Assembly (NCBI GenBank): GCA_003240695.1
Contig: QFNC01000020.1
Span: 1 to 64,000, forward strand
From: Pseudoxanthomonas suwonensis
GTDB lineage: Bacteria > Pseudomonadota > Gammaproteobacteria > Xanthomonadales > Xanthomonadaceae
Length of the DNA stretch: 64,000 nucleotides
Reading direction: 5' to 3'
This document shows positions 16,389 to 26,400 of this stretch, one piece after another. The notes beneath the pieces were generated by a model, which was given only the letters and a program-made list of their open reading frames with translations, did not search any database and had not been told where the DNA came from. The position numbers were made by a program, and so were the translations under genes. How positions within the stretch are numbered: the first letter of the stretch is position 1; each line of letters opens with the position of its first letter.

Positions 16389-18896
16389 ATGAGCCTGATC
16401 GCCCCGTTCCTGGTCCTGCTGGCCGGCACCCTGCTTGCCGCCTATCACCGCTGGCCGATGTGGATCTGGGCGTTGCTGAGCGGCGCATTGCTGGCGGGAT
16501 GCTGGTTCCTGGGCGCGCATCCGCTGGTCACGCAGATCGCAGCAGGTGCGGTGGCCCTGGTGGCTGTCATGGTGCTGTTGCCGTTCCTGCGCAAGCGCCT
16601 GATCACCGCGCCGCTGCTGAAGTTCTACACCCGCATCCTGCCGCCGTTGTCGGATACCGAGCGCACCGCCCTGGAATCGGGCACCGTGGGCTTCGAAGGC
16701 GAACTGTTCTCGGGCAAGCCCGACTGGGACAAGTTGCTGCTGCTGCCCAGACCGCAGCTGACCGACGAGGAACAGGCTTTTCTCGATGGCCCCTGCGACA
16801 CCCTGTGCCGCATGACCAACGATTGGGACATCACCCACGTCCGCGCCGACCTGCCGCCGGAGCTGTGGGACTACATGAAGCAGCACAAGTTCTTCGGGCT
16901 GAACATTCCGAAGGAATACGGCGGACTGGGCTTCTCCGCGCTGATGAACCACAAGGTCATCCAGAAGCTGGCATCGATGTCCAGCGTGGTCAGTTCCACC
17001 GTGGGCGTGCCCAACTCGCTTGGCCCGGCCGAACTGCTGATGCACTACGGCACCGAGGAACAGAAGCGGCACTACCTGCCGCGCCTGGCCGACGGCCGCG
17101 AGATCCCCTGCTTCGCCCTGACGGGGCCGTTCGCCGGCTCCGATGCCACCTCGATTCCCGACTACGGCATCGTCTGCAAGGGCCAGTGGCAGGGTCAGGA
17201 GGTGCTCGGCATCCGGCTGACGCTGAACAAGCGCTACATCACCCTGGCGCCGGTGGCCACGCTGATCGGCGTCGCCTTCCGCATGTACGACCCCGATGGC
17301 CTGATCGGCGATGTCGAGGACATCGGCATCTCGCTGGCGCTGGTGCCGCGCGACGTGCCCGGGCTGGAGATCGGTCGTCGCCACATGCCGTTGAATGCCA
17401 CCTTCCAGAACGGTCCGATCCGCGGCCGCGACGTGTTCGTGCCGCTGGAGCAGCTGATCGGCGGACGTGCCTACGCCGGGCGCGGCTGGCAGATGCTGAT
17501 GGAATGCCTGTCGATCGGCCGCTCCATCACCCTGCCCTCGTCGGCCAGCGGCGGTTCGAAGATGGCGGCCGTCGCGGTGGGTGCCTATGCCCGCATCCGC
17601 AAACAGTTCGGCCTGTCGGTGGGCCGTTTCGAGGGCGTGGAAGAAGCCCTGGCCCGCATCGGCGGCCGCGCCTATGCCGTGAGCGCGCTGTCCGAAGCCA
17701 CTGCCGCGGCCGTGGCGCGCGGCGAAAATCCGGCCGTGCCGTCCACCATCGCCAAGTACCACTGCACCGACATGGGCCGCGAGGTGTCGAAGGACACGAT
17801 GGACATCCTGGGCGGCAAGGGCATCATCCTGGGCCCGCGCAACTTCGCCGGCCGCGCCTGGCAGGCGGCGCCGATCATGATCACGGTGGAAGGCGCCAAC
17901 ATCATGACCCGCTCGCTGATGATCTTCGGCCAGGGCGCGATCCTGTGCCACCCGTGGGTGATGAAGGAAATGAAGTCCGCGCAGCTGGCCGATCCGAAGC
18001 AGCGCCTGACCGAATTCGACCGCAACCTGTTCGGCCACATCAGCTATGCCATCTCCAACGCCGTGCGCAGCGGCTGGTACGGACTGACCGCATCGCGCAT
18101 CGGCAGCGCGCCAGGCAATGCCTACACGCGCCGCTATTTCCGCAAGCTCAATCGCTACTCCGCGGCACTGGCGGTGATGGCCGATAGCTCGATGCTGATG
18201 CTGGGCGGCAAGCTGAAGTTCAAGGAATCGCTGTCGGGCCGGCTGGGCGACGTGCTGAGCCAGCTGTACCTGACCAGCGCGATGCTGAAGCGTTTCCACG
18301 ACCAGGGCTGCCCGGAAGCCGATCAGCCGCTGCTGGCTTGGGCCTTCCACGATGCGGTCAACAAGATCGAAACCGCGCTGTCCGGCGCGCTGCGCAACTT
18401 CCCGATCCGTCCGGTCGGCTATCTGCTGTGGATGCTGATCTTCCCGTGGGGCCGACGTGCGCAGGCGCCCAGCGACCGTCTGGGGCATCGCGTGGCCTCG
18501 CAGCTGATGACCCCGTCGGAAACCCGCGACCGGCTGGCCGATGGCGTGTATACCGCGTCCACGCCGAACAATCCGGCCGGACGCATCATCGGTTACCTGC
18601 CCAAGGTGGTGCTGGCCGAACCGGTGGAGCGCAAGTTCCTGAAGGCGTTGAAGAACAGCGACATCAGCGCGCTGGAGTTCGATGCGCAGCTGGACGAAGG
18701 CGTGCGCGAAGGCTGGATCACCGACGAGGAACGCCTGCAGCTGCTGGAACTGCGCGAGATGACCCTGGACGCGATCAGCGTGGACGATTTCGACCCGGAG
18801 GAGTTGCGTTCTGCAGGCTATGCGGCAGTGCTGGCGAGCGAACAGCAGCACGAGCAGGGACCGGCAACCGGCAAGTGGCCGCGCGAGGCGGCATGA
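16389..18896 (+). CDS. fadE: Acyl-CoA dehydrogenase FadE
   Basis: Predicted 835-aa flavoenzyme for the first step of fatty-acid beta-oxidation. Two N-terminal hydrophobic helices (about residues 3-65) anchor it to the membrane, as in E. coli FadE. The acyl-CoA dehydrogenase core follows (IPKEYGGLGFS, FALTGPFAGSDA, ITVEGANIMTRSL). A ~250-residue C-terminal FadE extension ends in a helical tail. GGAGAG precedes the ATG. It is divergent from a TetR regulator and pckG. Confidence 0.96.
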   Translation: MSLIAPFLVLLAGTLLAAYHRWPMWIWALLSGALLAGCWFLGAHPLVTQIAAGAVALVAVMVLLPFLRKRLITAPLLKFYTRILPPLSDTERTALESGTVGFEGELFSGKPDWDKLLLLPRPQLTDEEQAFLDGPCDTLCRMTNDWDITHVRADLPPELWDYMKQHKFFGLNIPKEYGGLGFSALMNHKVIQKLASMSSVVSSTVGVPNSLGPAELLMHYGTEEQKRHYLPRLADGREIPCFALTGPFAGSDATSIPDYGIVCKGQWQGQEVLGIRLTLNKRYITLAPVATLIGVAFRMYDPDGLIGDVEDIGISLALVPRDVPGLEIGRRHMPLNATFQNGPIRGRDVFVPLEQLIGGRAYAGRGWQMLMECLSIGRSITLPSSASGGSKMAAVAVGAYARIRKQFGLSVGRFEGVEEALARIGGRAYAVSALSEATAAAVARGENPAVPSTIAKYHCTDMGREVSKDTMDILGGKGIILGPRNFAGRAWQAAPIMITVEGANIMTRSLMIFGQGAILCHPWVMKEMKSAQLADPKQRLTEFDRNLFGHISYAISNAVRSGWYGLTASRIGSAPGNAYTRRYFRKLNRYSAALAVMADSSMLMLGGKLKFKESLSGRLGDVLSQLYLTSAMLKRFHDQGCPEADQPLLAWAFHDAVNKIETALSGALRNFPIRPVGYLLWMLIFPWGRRAQAPSDRLGHRVASQLMTPSETRDRLADGVYTASTPNNPAGRIIGYLPKVVLAEPVERKFLKALKNSDISALEFDAQLDEGVREGWITDEERLQLLELREMTLDAISVDDFDPEELRSAGYAAVLASEQQHEQGPATGKWPREAA

Positions 18897-18905
18897 GGCA
18901 TCGCA

Positions 18906-18933
18906 GATCGGCTGCGCACTGACGCAGCCGATC
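18906..18933. terminator. Hairpin between convergent fadE and DUF1304 gene
   Basis: A perfect 11-bp stem, GATCGGCTGCG / CGCAGCCGATC, with a 6-nt loop starts 9 bp after the fadE stop. There is no long T-tract, but its place between convergent genes fits a bidirectional terminator. Confidence 0.6.
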
Positions 18934-18968
18934 GTGCACGCTGCTTGCGGTCGCCGCCAGTGGCACCG

Positions 18969-19316
18969 TTACAGCAGCACCGCGATCAGGGCCAGCAGCG
19001 CCGGCAAGGCCTGGATCATCAGGATGCGCCGGCTCACCGTGGCGGCGCCGAACACGCCGGCCACGATCACGCAGACAAGGAAAAACACCGCGAATTCGCG
19101 TGATCCGGTGACCAGCGCATACACCAGCCCGGCGACCAGAAAGCCGTTGTACAAGCCCTGATTGGCGGCCAGCACCTTCGTGGTTTCGGCCTTTTCGGGC
19201 GTCATGCGGAAAGTTTTCAGACCCTGGGGCCTGGTCCACAGCAGCATTTCCAGCAGCAGGAACCACAGGTGCAGCGCGGCCACCAGGCCGATCAGGATCA
19301 TCGCGAGGGTCGACAT
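18969..19316 (-). CDS. DUF1304 family membrane protein
   Basis: Predicted 115-aa protein with four hydrophobic helices and the NQGLYNGFL motif typical of DUF1304 proteins. The molecular role is unknown. It starts 5 bp after the stop of the upstream phosphoesterase gene and so is probably the last gene of the transporter-phosphoesterase-DUF1304 unit. Confidence 0.88.
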   Translation of the reverse strand: MSTLAMILIGLVAALHLWFLLLEMLLWTRPQGLKTFRMTPEKAETTKVLAANQGLYNGFLVAGLVYALVTGSREFAVFFLVCVIVAGVFGAATVSRRILMIQALPALLALIAVLL

Positions 19317-19321
19317 CAGCG

Positions 19322-20218
19322 TTACCCGGAAGTCAGGGGGAATCGCGGGTCTGCGCGCAGCGTCAGCCGCGAGATTTCCGGCGGCACGCCCAGGCGCAGC
19401 GGCAGGATACTGGTGCCCACGCCCGGGGTGACGAACAGGTGGCGCTCACCATCGGTCAGCCAGCCGTTGAGCCAGTGCGATCCGGACACGAAGCGGCCTG
19501 GCTGCACGCCGCGCGGAAACGGATCGATCTGCCCGCCATGCGTGTGGCCGGCGATGGTGAGCGCGGTGAAGGACGGAATCGCCGGAAACAGGTCCGGTTC
19601 GTGGGTCAGCGCAATCACCGCCTGCCCGTGCGGGATGCGCGCGTACGTGCCAGGCACGTCCGGATCGCCTTCCAGCAGGTCGCCCAGCCCGGCCAGCCAG
19701 AACCGGCATTGCCCCACCTGTACCGGCACTGCGCGGTTGTCGATCATGCGGATGCCGGCTCCGGAAAAGGCACGCGAGATCGCCGGCCCGCCCTTCCACC
19801 AGTCGTGATTGCCCAGCACCGCATACACCGGCTTGCGCGCGGCCAGCGGCTGCAGATGCCGGGCAATCTGCTCGCCCGGCACGTAGCTACCCAGCAATAC
19901 CTGCAGGATCACGTAGTCGCCGGCCAGCAGCACCACGGATGCATCGCTGGCCATCAACGCCTGCACCACGCGATCGAGGTTGGCGATGCCGTTGTGCGGC
20001 GACCCGGTATGGGTATCGCCCACCACGTCGATACGCAGCCCGTCGCACGACTGTGGCCAGTGCGGCAGTATCAGTGCATGATCGCGCTGCACCAGCCGCG
20101 AGGGTTCCACCACGCTGGCCCAGATGCCCACCGCCAGCAAGATTACGGCAGCGGCGCGCACGGCCCATTGCCGAAGGCGCCTGTGCCGCAAGGTGCGCTG
20201 AATGGCGGGTTCGGTCAT
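19322..20218 (-). CDS. Membrane-anchored metallophosphoesterase (YkuE/YaeI-like)
   Basis: Predicted 298-aa calcineurin-type phosphoesterase. One N-terminal membrane helix (about residues 18-38) is followed by the metal motifs DVVGDTHTG, LLAGDYV, VLGNHDWW, ALTHEPD and IAGHTHGGQI. Relatives (YaeI, YkuE, LpxG-like) act on phospholipid-type substrates, but the substrate here cannot be deduced. Its ATGA overlaps the stop of the transporter gene, indicating translational coupling. Confidence 0.88.
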   Translation of the reverse strand: MTEPAIQRTLRHRRLRQWAVRAAAVILLAVGIWASVVEPSRLVQRDHALILPHWPQSCDGLRIDVVGDTHTGSPHNGIANLDRVVQALMASDASVVLLAGDYVILQVLLGSYVPGEQIARHLQPLAARKPVYAVLGNHDWWKGGPAISRAFSGAGIRMIDNRAVPVQVGQCRFWLAGLGDLLEGDPDVPGTYARIPHGQAVIALTHEPDLFPAIPSFTALTIAGHTHGGQIDPFPRGVQPGRFVSGSHWLNGWLTDGERHLFVTPGVGTSILPLRLGVPPEISRLTLRADPRFPLTSG

Positions 20219-21558
20219 TCGCGCGCTGGCGTGGTTGGCGCAGGCATCGCTGCTCGGCCTTCCACCTGCCGCGCCAGGCGCCAGCCGATCAACCCCGACA
20301 ACGCCAGCGCGCCAGCGCCGATCCAGCCGAACACCGGAATGCCGGCACCCAGCGCCCGCAAGCCGTTCATGGCCGATGCGGACATCACGTCGCCGGCTCG
20401 CCACACGGCCGTATCGACCGCATTCTTGCCCTTGTAGCGCCAATCCCGCGGCACGTGCGTGTACAGGCTTTCGCGCGCCGGCTGCACCATGCCGTAGGAC
20501 AGGCCGCGCGTCACGATCAGCATCACCGCCACCCACGGCATCCCGCCGATCACCGGCGCGTACGGGTTGGACGACAGCGCCATGCACACGCAGGCCAGCA
20601 GACCGACCACCGCCCACACGCCGATGACCGGCCCGGCGCCGTGTCGCACCAGCAACCAGCGCGTCAGGGTGAGCTGCACGCTGATCTGCAGGATGTTGGT
20701 GGCTAGATCCATGTTGGCGGAAAACCGGGTACGGTCCACCGGATCGACGAAGCTGGCTTTGGAATAATCGGTGACCAGCGCATAGGCGATCGTGCCGATG
20801 GCATCGCCCAGCAGCATCAGGATGGCCATGTTGCGGATGAACGGGGTGGCGAACACCTGCTTCAATCCATCGAACATGCCGCCGCCGGTGCCTTGCAGGT
20901 CCGGCGCATGCGCGGCATCCGGCAGCGCCTGACGCGACCAACGACCGAGCCACATCGCGCACAGCAGCGATGCGCCCAGCAGACCCGCCGAGACCATCAG
21001 CAATGGCGCCACGCCCAGCACGCCCACCAGCAGCTTGGTCATCACCGGTCCGGCGATGGCACCGCTCGTGCCGCCCAGGCCGATGATGGGAAACAGCCGT
21101 CGCGCCTGTTCCTCGTTCCAGATGTCGGCCATGAAGCTCCAGAACACTGACACCACGAACAGATTGAACACGCTCACCCACACGAAGAACACCGTGCCCA
21201 GCGCACGCGGGCTGACCAGGCCATCGCGTGCGAAGAGCGGCACGAAAGCGATCAGGCAGGCGATGAAGAACAGGTACACCACCGGCACCACCACCTTGCG
21301 TGGCCAGTGCGACACCAGCCAGCCGAACAGCGGCGTCAGCGCCAGCGTGGCGAGGAAGGTGGCGGCGAAAAACGACGGCAACTGGGTGGATCCGACCGCA
21401 GCGGACAACTGGTCGCGCACCGGTCGCATCATGTAGTACGCCGCCAGCACGCAGAAGAAGTACAGGAAGGAGAGCACCAGGGCATTCCGTTCCGACGCCT
21501 GGACGCGGCTTTCCGTCCCTTTGCTGCGGTCGGACGGGGGATCGTGGGGAAGGGCCAT
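20215..21558 (-). CDS. MFS / NTP-NDP-antiporter-like transporter
   Basis: Predicted 447-aa polytopic protein with about 12 membrane segments. The N-terminal YYMMRPVRDQ and FWSFMADIWNEEQARRLFP resemble the ATP:ADP-antiporter-like branch of MFS proteins found in free-living Xanthomonadales. Because free-living hosts do not import ATP, the substrate is probably something else. The ATG at 21558 was chosen because ALPHDPPSD begins a plausible cytosolic tail; an upstream ATG at 21645 would add 29 residues. Its stop overlaps the phosphoesterase start. Confidence 0.8.
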   Translation of the reverse strand: MALPHDPPSDRSKGTESRVQASERNALVLSFLYFFCVLAAYYMMRPVRDQLSAAVGSTQLPSFFAATFLATLALTPLFGWLVSHWPRKVVVPVVYLFFIACLIAFVPLFARDGLVSPRALGTVFFVWVSVFNLFVVSVFWSFMADIWNEEQARRLFPIIGLGGTSGAIAGPVMTKLLVGVLGVAPLLMVSAGLLGASLLCAMWLGRWSRQALPDAAHAPDLQGTGGGMFDGLKQVFATPFIRNMAILMLLGDAIGTIAYALVTDYSKASFVDPVDRTRFSANMDLATNILQISVQLTLTRWLLVRHGAGPVIGVWAVVGLLACVCMALSSNPYAPVIGGMPWVAVMLIVTRGLSYGMVQPARESLYTHVPRDWRYKGKNAVDTAVWRAGDVMSASAMNGLRALGAGIPVFGWIGAGALALSGLIGWRLARQVEGRAAMPAPTTPARE

Positions 21559-21676
21559 GCGGATCTGCCGAGGGAATTGCGCGCACGGTAGCTGATGCAC
21601 CGCAACATCGCCAGTCCGCGAGCATTTGCTCCAGGTCGCGGGCATAGTGTCATGGCAGACACTGAAGGGTACGGAC

Positions 21677-23263
21677 GTGTACGACTACATCATCATCGGT
21701 GCCGGGTCCGCCGGCTGCGTGCTGGCCAACCGGCTGTCGGCCGATCCGGGGGTGCGCGTGCTGCTGCTGGAAGCGGGTCCGCGCGACTGGCACCCCTTCA
21801 TCCACATGCCGGCCGGACTGGCCAAGCTGGTCAATCGCAAGGGCGTGAACTGGGACTACGACACCGCGCCGGAGCCGCAGCTGGACAACCGCACCCTGTG
21901 GTGGCCGCGCGGCAAGGTGCTGGGCGGGTCCAGTTCGATCAACGCGATGTGCTACATCCGCGGGGTACCGGCCGACTACGACGGCTGGGCGGCGCTGGGC
22001 GCCACGGATTGGGAATGGGACCGTGTGCTGCCCTATTTCAGGCGCAGCGAAGGCAACAGTCGCGGTGCCGACGCGCTGCACGGCGGCGACGGTCCGCTGG
22101 GCGTATCCGACCTGCGCCACGTGAATCCGCTGGCGCAGGCTTTCGTGGAGGCCGGCCAGCAGGCCGGGTATGCGCACAACACGGACTTCAACGGTCCACA
22201 GCAACAGGGCGTGGGCCTGTACCAGGTCACCCAGCGCGATGGCGCACGCTGTTCGGCGGCGGTAGCGTACCTGCGTCCCGTGCTGCAGCGCCCCAACCTG
22301 ACCGTGCACACCGGCGCAATGGTCAGCCGCATCACCATCGACAACGGCCGCGCCAACGGCGTGACCTACGCCATGCGCGGCAAGGCGCTGCACCAGCCGG
22401 CCGCACGCGAGGTGCTGCTGTGCGGCGGCGCGATCAATTCGCCGCAGCTGCTGATGCTGTCCGGGATCGGGCCGGCGGCGCACCTGGCCGAACATCGCAT
22501 TCCCGTGCTGCACGACAGCCCGCAGGTCGGCGGCAACCTGCAGGACCATCTGGACATCTGCACGCTGCGGCATTGCCCGCCCGGGATTTCCTACGACCGC
22601 ACCAGCGAAATCCGCACCGCCTTCGATTATTTCCTGCGCGGCCACATCGGTCCGGGCAGCAGCAATCTGGCCGAAGCCGGCGGCTTCATCCGCTCGCGCC
22701 ATGCACGCGACGATCGCGCCGACATCCAGTTCCATTTCATTCCCGGCATGCTGGACGACCACGGCCGCCACCGCCTGCCCGGGGAAGGCTGCACCATCCA
22801 CGCCTGTTTCCTGCATCCGCGCAGTCGCGGCCGGGTGTCGCTGGTCAGCAACCGGGCGGCCGACAAGGCCCGCATCCAGGCCAATTACCTGTCCGATGCC
22901 GAAGGCTTCGACCTGAAAATGATGGTGGAATGCGCCCGGGTATCGCGGGAGATATTCGCCCAGCCGGCCTTCGATGCCTACCGCGGTGCGCCGATCTTTC
23001 CCGCGCGCGACGATCTGGACGATGCAGGGCTGGAAGCATTCGTCCGCGCCAAGGCCGAAACCGTGTACCACCCGGTCGGCACCTGCCGCATGGGCAGCGA
23101 CGCCGCCAGCGTGGTCGATCCGCAGCTGCGCGTGCGCGGCGTGGACGGACTGCGCGTGGTGGATGCGTCGGTGATGCCGCGCCTGCCCACCGGCAACACC
23201 AACGCGCCGACCATGATGATCGCCGAGCGGGCGGCGGAGTGGATCGCGCGGGATAATCGCTGA
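21677..23263 (+). CDS. GMC-family FAD oxidoreductase (choline dehydrogenase-like)
   Basis: Predicted 528-aa flavoprotein. YIIIGAGSAGCVLANRLS at the N-terminus binds the ADP moiety of FAD. GGSSSINAMCYIRG is the GMC signature 1. The C-terminal HPVGTCRMG and NTNAPTMMIAERAAEWI hold the active-site region (catalytic His). Family members oxidise choline, long-chain alcohols or related alcohols; the substrate is not clear here. The start is a GTG with AAGGG 8 nt upstream. Confidence 0.92.
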   Translation: MYDYIIIGAGSAGCVLANRLSADPGVRVLLLEAGPRDWHPFIHMPAGLAKLVNRKGVNWDYDTAPEPQLDNRTLWWPRGKVLGGSSSINAMCYIRGVPADYDGWAALGATDWEWDRVLPYFRRSEGNSRGADALHGGDGPLGVSDLRHVNPLAQAFVEAGQQAGYAHNTDFNGPQQQGVGLYQVTQRDGARCSAAVAYLRPVLQRPNLTVHTGAMVSRITIDNGRANGVTYAMRGKALHQPAAREVLLCGGAINSPQLLMLSGIGPAAHLAEHRIPVLHDSPQVGGNLQDHLDICTLRHCPPGISYDRTSEIRTAFDYFLRGHIGPGSSNLAEAGGFIRSRHARDDRADIQFHFIPGMLDDHGRHRLPGEGCTIHACFLHPRSRGRVSLVSNRAADKARIQANYLSDAEGFDLKMMVECARVSREIFAQPAFDAYRGAPIFPARDDLDDAGLEAFVRAKAETVYHPVGTCRMGSDAASVVDPQLRVRGVDGLRVVDASVMPRLPTGNTNAPTMMIAERAAEWIARDNR

Positions 23264-23296
23264 GAGGCGCTCGCGAACGCTGATATTTCGACCAAC

Positions 23297-23413
23297 TTAC
23301 TGTCGCAGTCGCCGGATGGCCAAGTAAATCACATACCCAAACAGCGCGACGACGATCAACACGGAAAAGTGCCATAGGCTCATATGTGGGTCCAGAAATG
23401 CGGTGCTGATCAT
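23297..23413 (-). CDS. Predicted small membrane protein, 38 aa
   Basis: A short frame with ATG at 23413 and TAA at 23297-23299 encodes 38 residues. The N-terminus MISTAFLDPHMSLWHF is followed by one strongly hydrophobic helix (LIVVALFGYVIYLA) and a basic tail IRRLRQ, a typical single-pass inner-membrane layout with a positive cytosolic end. An internal ATG at 23383 (MSLWHF) could be the real start. It lies 72 bp downstream of hrpA on the same strand. I do not recognise the family, and neither start has a strong ribosome site. Confidence 0.5.
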   Translation of the reverse strand: MISTAFLDPHMSLWHFSVLIVVALFGYVIYLAIRRLRQ

Positions 23414-23485
23414 GCTACTGCAACGCGGGTCCCCGCCATCTACGATCCTCATGGTTGTGACTGGCTGCCTGCACGCGCTGCGGCA

Positions 23486-26400
23486 TCAGTCCTGGTGCAA
23501 CCGCACCAGCTGCGCCGCCAGTTTCTTCGCCGACACGCCGCCGCGCTGGGCCAGTTCCTGGGCATGCACGGAAACGCGCAGTTCTTCCAGATCCCAGCGG
23601 AAGGTCTGCCAATCATCGTGATGCGCGATGCCGGACTGCGCGGCATCGGTCAGTGCGCGAGTGAACGCGGACAGATCCAGCATGCGCTGCTGATCGCGCG
23701 CGGGATCGCGCAGCGCGCGCTCGGCGCGGATGGCCAGCGCTTTCAGATATCGCGGATACTGATCCAGTGCGGCATCCGGCACGTCGCGCAGAAACCCCGG
23801 CGGTGCCAGAGCGGCCAGATGCGCCTGCATGTCGTCCAGATTGGCCCGTGCCCAGCCCAGCAACGGTGATTCCAGCCGCGCACGCAGATCGGCAATCTGC
23901 AGCAGGATGCCTTCGGCGCGCTGCAGGCGGCGCATGGCGTCGGCAAACAGGTCCTTGGCGATGGCGTCGCGCAACTGCTGGAATTGCTCGGCATTTCGGA
24001 TGCGGTCCAATCCGTCGCGACTCAAGGCGGCGAAAGCGCCGTCGACCAGATCATGCCGCAGCGGATCGGACGCGGTGACATCCCTGCGCGGCGCGTCGGC
24101 CTCCAGCGCGGCGTACAGCAGTCCGGTTTTCGGCTGCACCGGCAACTGCTTGCGCGCCCGCTGCATGGCATCGGCCAGATTCAAATGCAGCAGGCGTCGC
24201 ACACCCTGCGGATGCAGCCGCTCCGCCACGTCGCGCTCGGCGTGCAGGGTGAGAGCGGCATGGTCGCCGCGGTCCTCCAGCGCCGGCCAGGCACGCACGC
24301 CACCGGCACCTGGCACGCTGGCTGGAATCGATTCGGACGGAAACGCGGTAAGCCGCTCGCGCGCCAAGCCACGCGCGGCCTGCGCGGCAAAGGCATCGGC
24401 GGCGCGTTGTCCGAATTCCGCGCGCAGGGCCTGCAAATCGCGTGATTGCGCCAGCACCGTGTGGCGTCCGTCGCGATCGGCTTCGAACAGCTGCAGGTTC
24501 ATGCGCAGATGTGGCTCGAGTGCCGATTCGTCGAAGTCGGCAGGAGCGATATCGGTTCCGGTCACCTTCTTCAGGAATCGCGCCAGCACGCCGGTGATGG
24601 CATCGGCCTCGGGCTGCGGATGGGCCTCTGCAAACGCGCGCGCGAAGTCCGGAGCCGGCACGACGTGCCGCCGCAACGGTTTCGGCAACGTGCGGATCAG
24701 GCCTGCCGCCTTGTCCTGCACGAACCCCGGTGCCAGCCACGACAGCCGCGCGGCATCCAATGCATTCAGCAGTTGCAGCGGCACGGCCAGGGTCATGCCG
24801 TCATCGGCCGCACCCGGATCGAAACGGTAGCGCACCGCCAGTCGCGCATCGCCCACCGGCCAGTACTCGGGGAACAACTCGGCATCGGTCTGATCCACCA
24901 CCAGCAAGTCGTCGCGGGTCCATTCCAGCGCCTGCTTCTGCGCATCGGACAAGCCGCGATACCACGCATCCAGCGCCTGCGCGTTGTGCAGCTCCGCCGG
25001 CAGACGCTGCGCATACCAGTGCGCCTGCCATGCCTCGTCCTGCACCAGACCCACGCGCCGCAACTTGGCTTCCTCGTCCTTCGCCTGTGCCAGCGTGCGC
25101 AGATTGCGCGCCACCAGCGGCGTGCGCGTATTGATCTCGCCGGTCAGCAGCGCATCGCGGATGAAGATACCGCGCGCCTCCTGCGGATACAGCGCACCGT
25201 AGTGCACAGGCTGCTTCGGCGCCAATACCAGTCCGAACAGGCTGACCTGCTCGCTGCCCAGCACGCGTCCCTGCGACCGCGACCAGCGCGGATCGTGATG
25301 GCGTCGCGCCAGCAGATGCGGCACTTCGGCCATCACCCAGTCCGGATCGATGGCGGCATTGATCAGGCCCCACACTTTCTCGGTATCCAGCAGCGTGGCC
25401 GACAGCACCCACGGTGGCGGTTTTTTCGCCAATGGCGATCCGGGAAACACTGCATAGCGGCGTCCGCGCGGGCCTTCGTACTGGCCGCGTTCCAGCAGGT
25501 GTCCGACCTGGGTGGGCATGCCGGCAATCAGGGCACGGTGCAGGCGCGCGTAGGGCTGTTCGGATGCGGGCACTTTGCGCGGTGGCGGATTGGGCTTGTT
25601 CGATGCCGGTGCAGCCACGCGTTTCGCCACCGGCAGATGCGCCATCGCCTTGGTCGAGGGCGATCGCGATGGCGATGCGGCGTCCGCATCGGTTTCGACC
25701 AGCAGATCGGCGGTGGCTGCCGTGTCCCAGCCCAGCTCTTCGCACTGCAGCTTCAGCTGCCGGTGCAGTTCCCACCACTCGCGCAACCGCAGGAAGCCGA
25801 GAAAATGCCGGTCAGCCCATTTGCGCAGCTGCGACTGGGTCAGATCGGCATGCGCGGTGCGGTAGGCCTGCCACAGCTTCAGGATGCCGACGAATTCGGA
25901 TTTCGCATCGGCAAACAGGGCATGCGCGGCATCCGCAGCGGCGCGCGCGTCGGCCGGGCGTTCGCGCGGATCCTGGATGCCGAGAAACGCCGCAATCACC
26001 AGCACGTCGTGCAGGCATGCCAGCTGCTGGCCGGCCAGCAGCATGCGGCTCAGCTTCACATCCACCGGCAGCTGCGCCATGAGGCGGCCGGTGCGGGTCA
26101 GCTTGCGCTGCGCATCCACCGCACCGAGCTCCTGCAGCTGCTGCCAGCCATCGGCAATCGCGCGCGGATCCGGTGGTTCCAGGAACGGAAACCGCTCGAT
26201 CTCGCCCAACCCAAGTGCCAGCATCCGCAGGATCACGCCCGCCAGTGCGGCGCGACGGATTTCCGGATCGGTGTATGGCTCGCGGGCCTGGAAATCGGCT
26301 TCGGAATACAGGCGATAACAGGTACCGGGCGCCACGCGACCGCAGCGGCCGGCGCGCTGGTTGGCACTGGCCTGACTGATCGGCTCGATATGCAGGCGGT

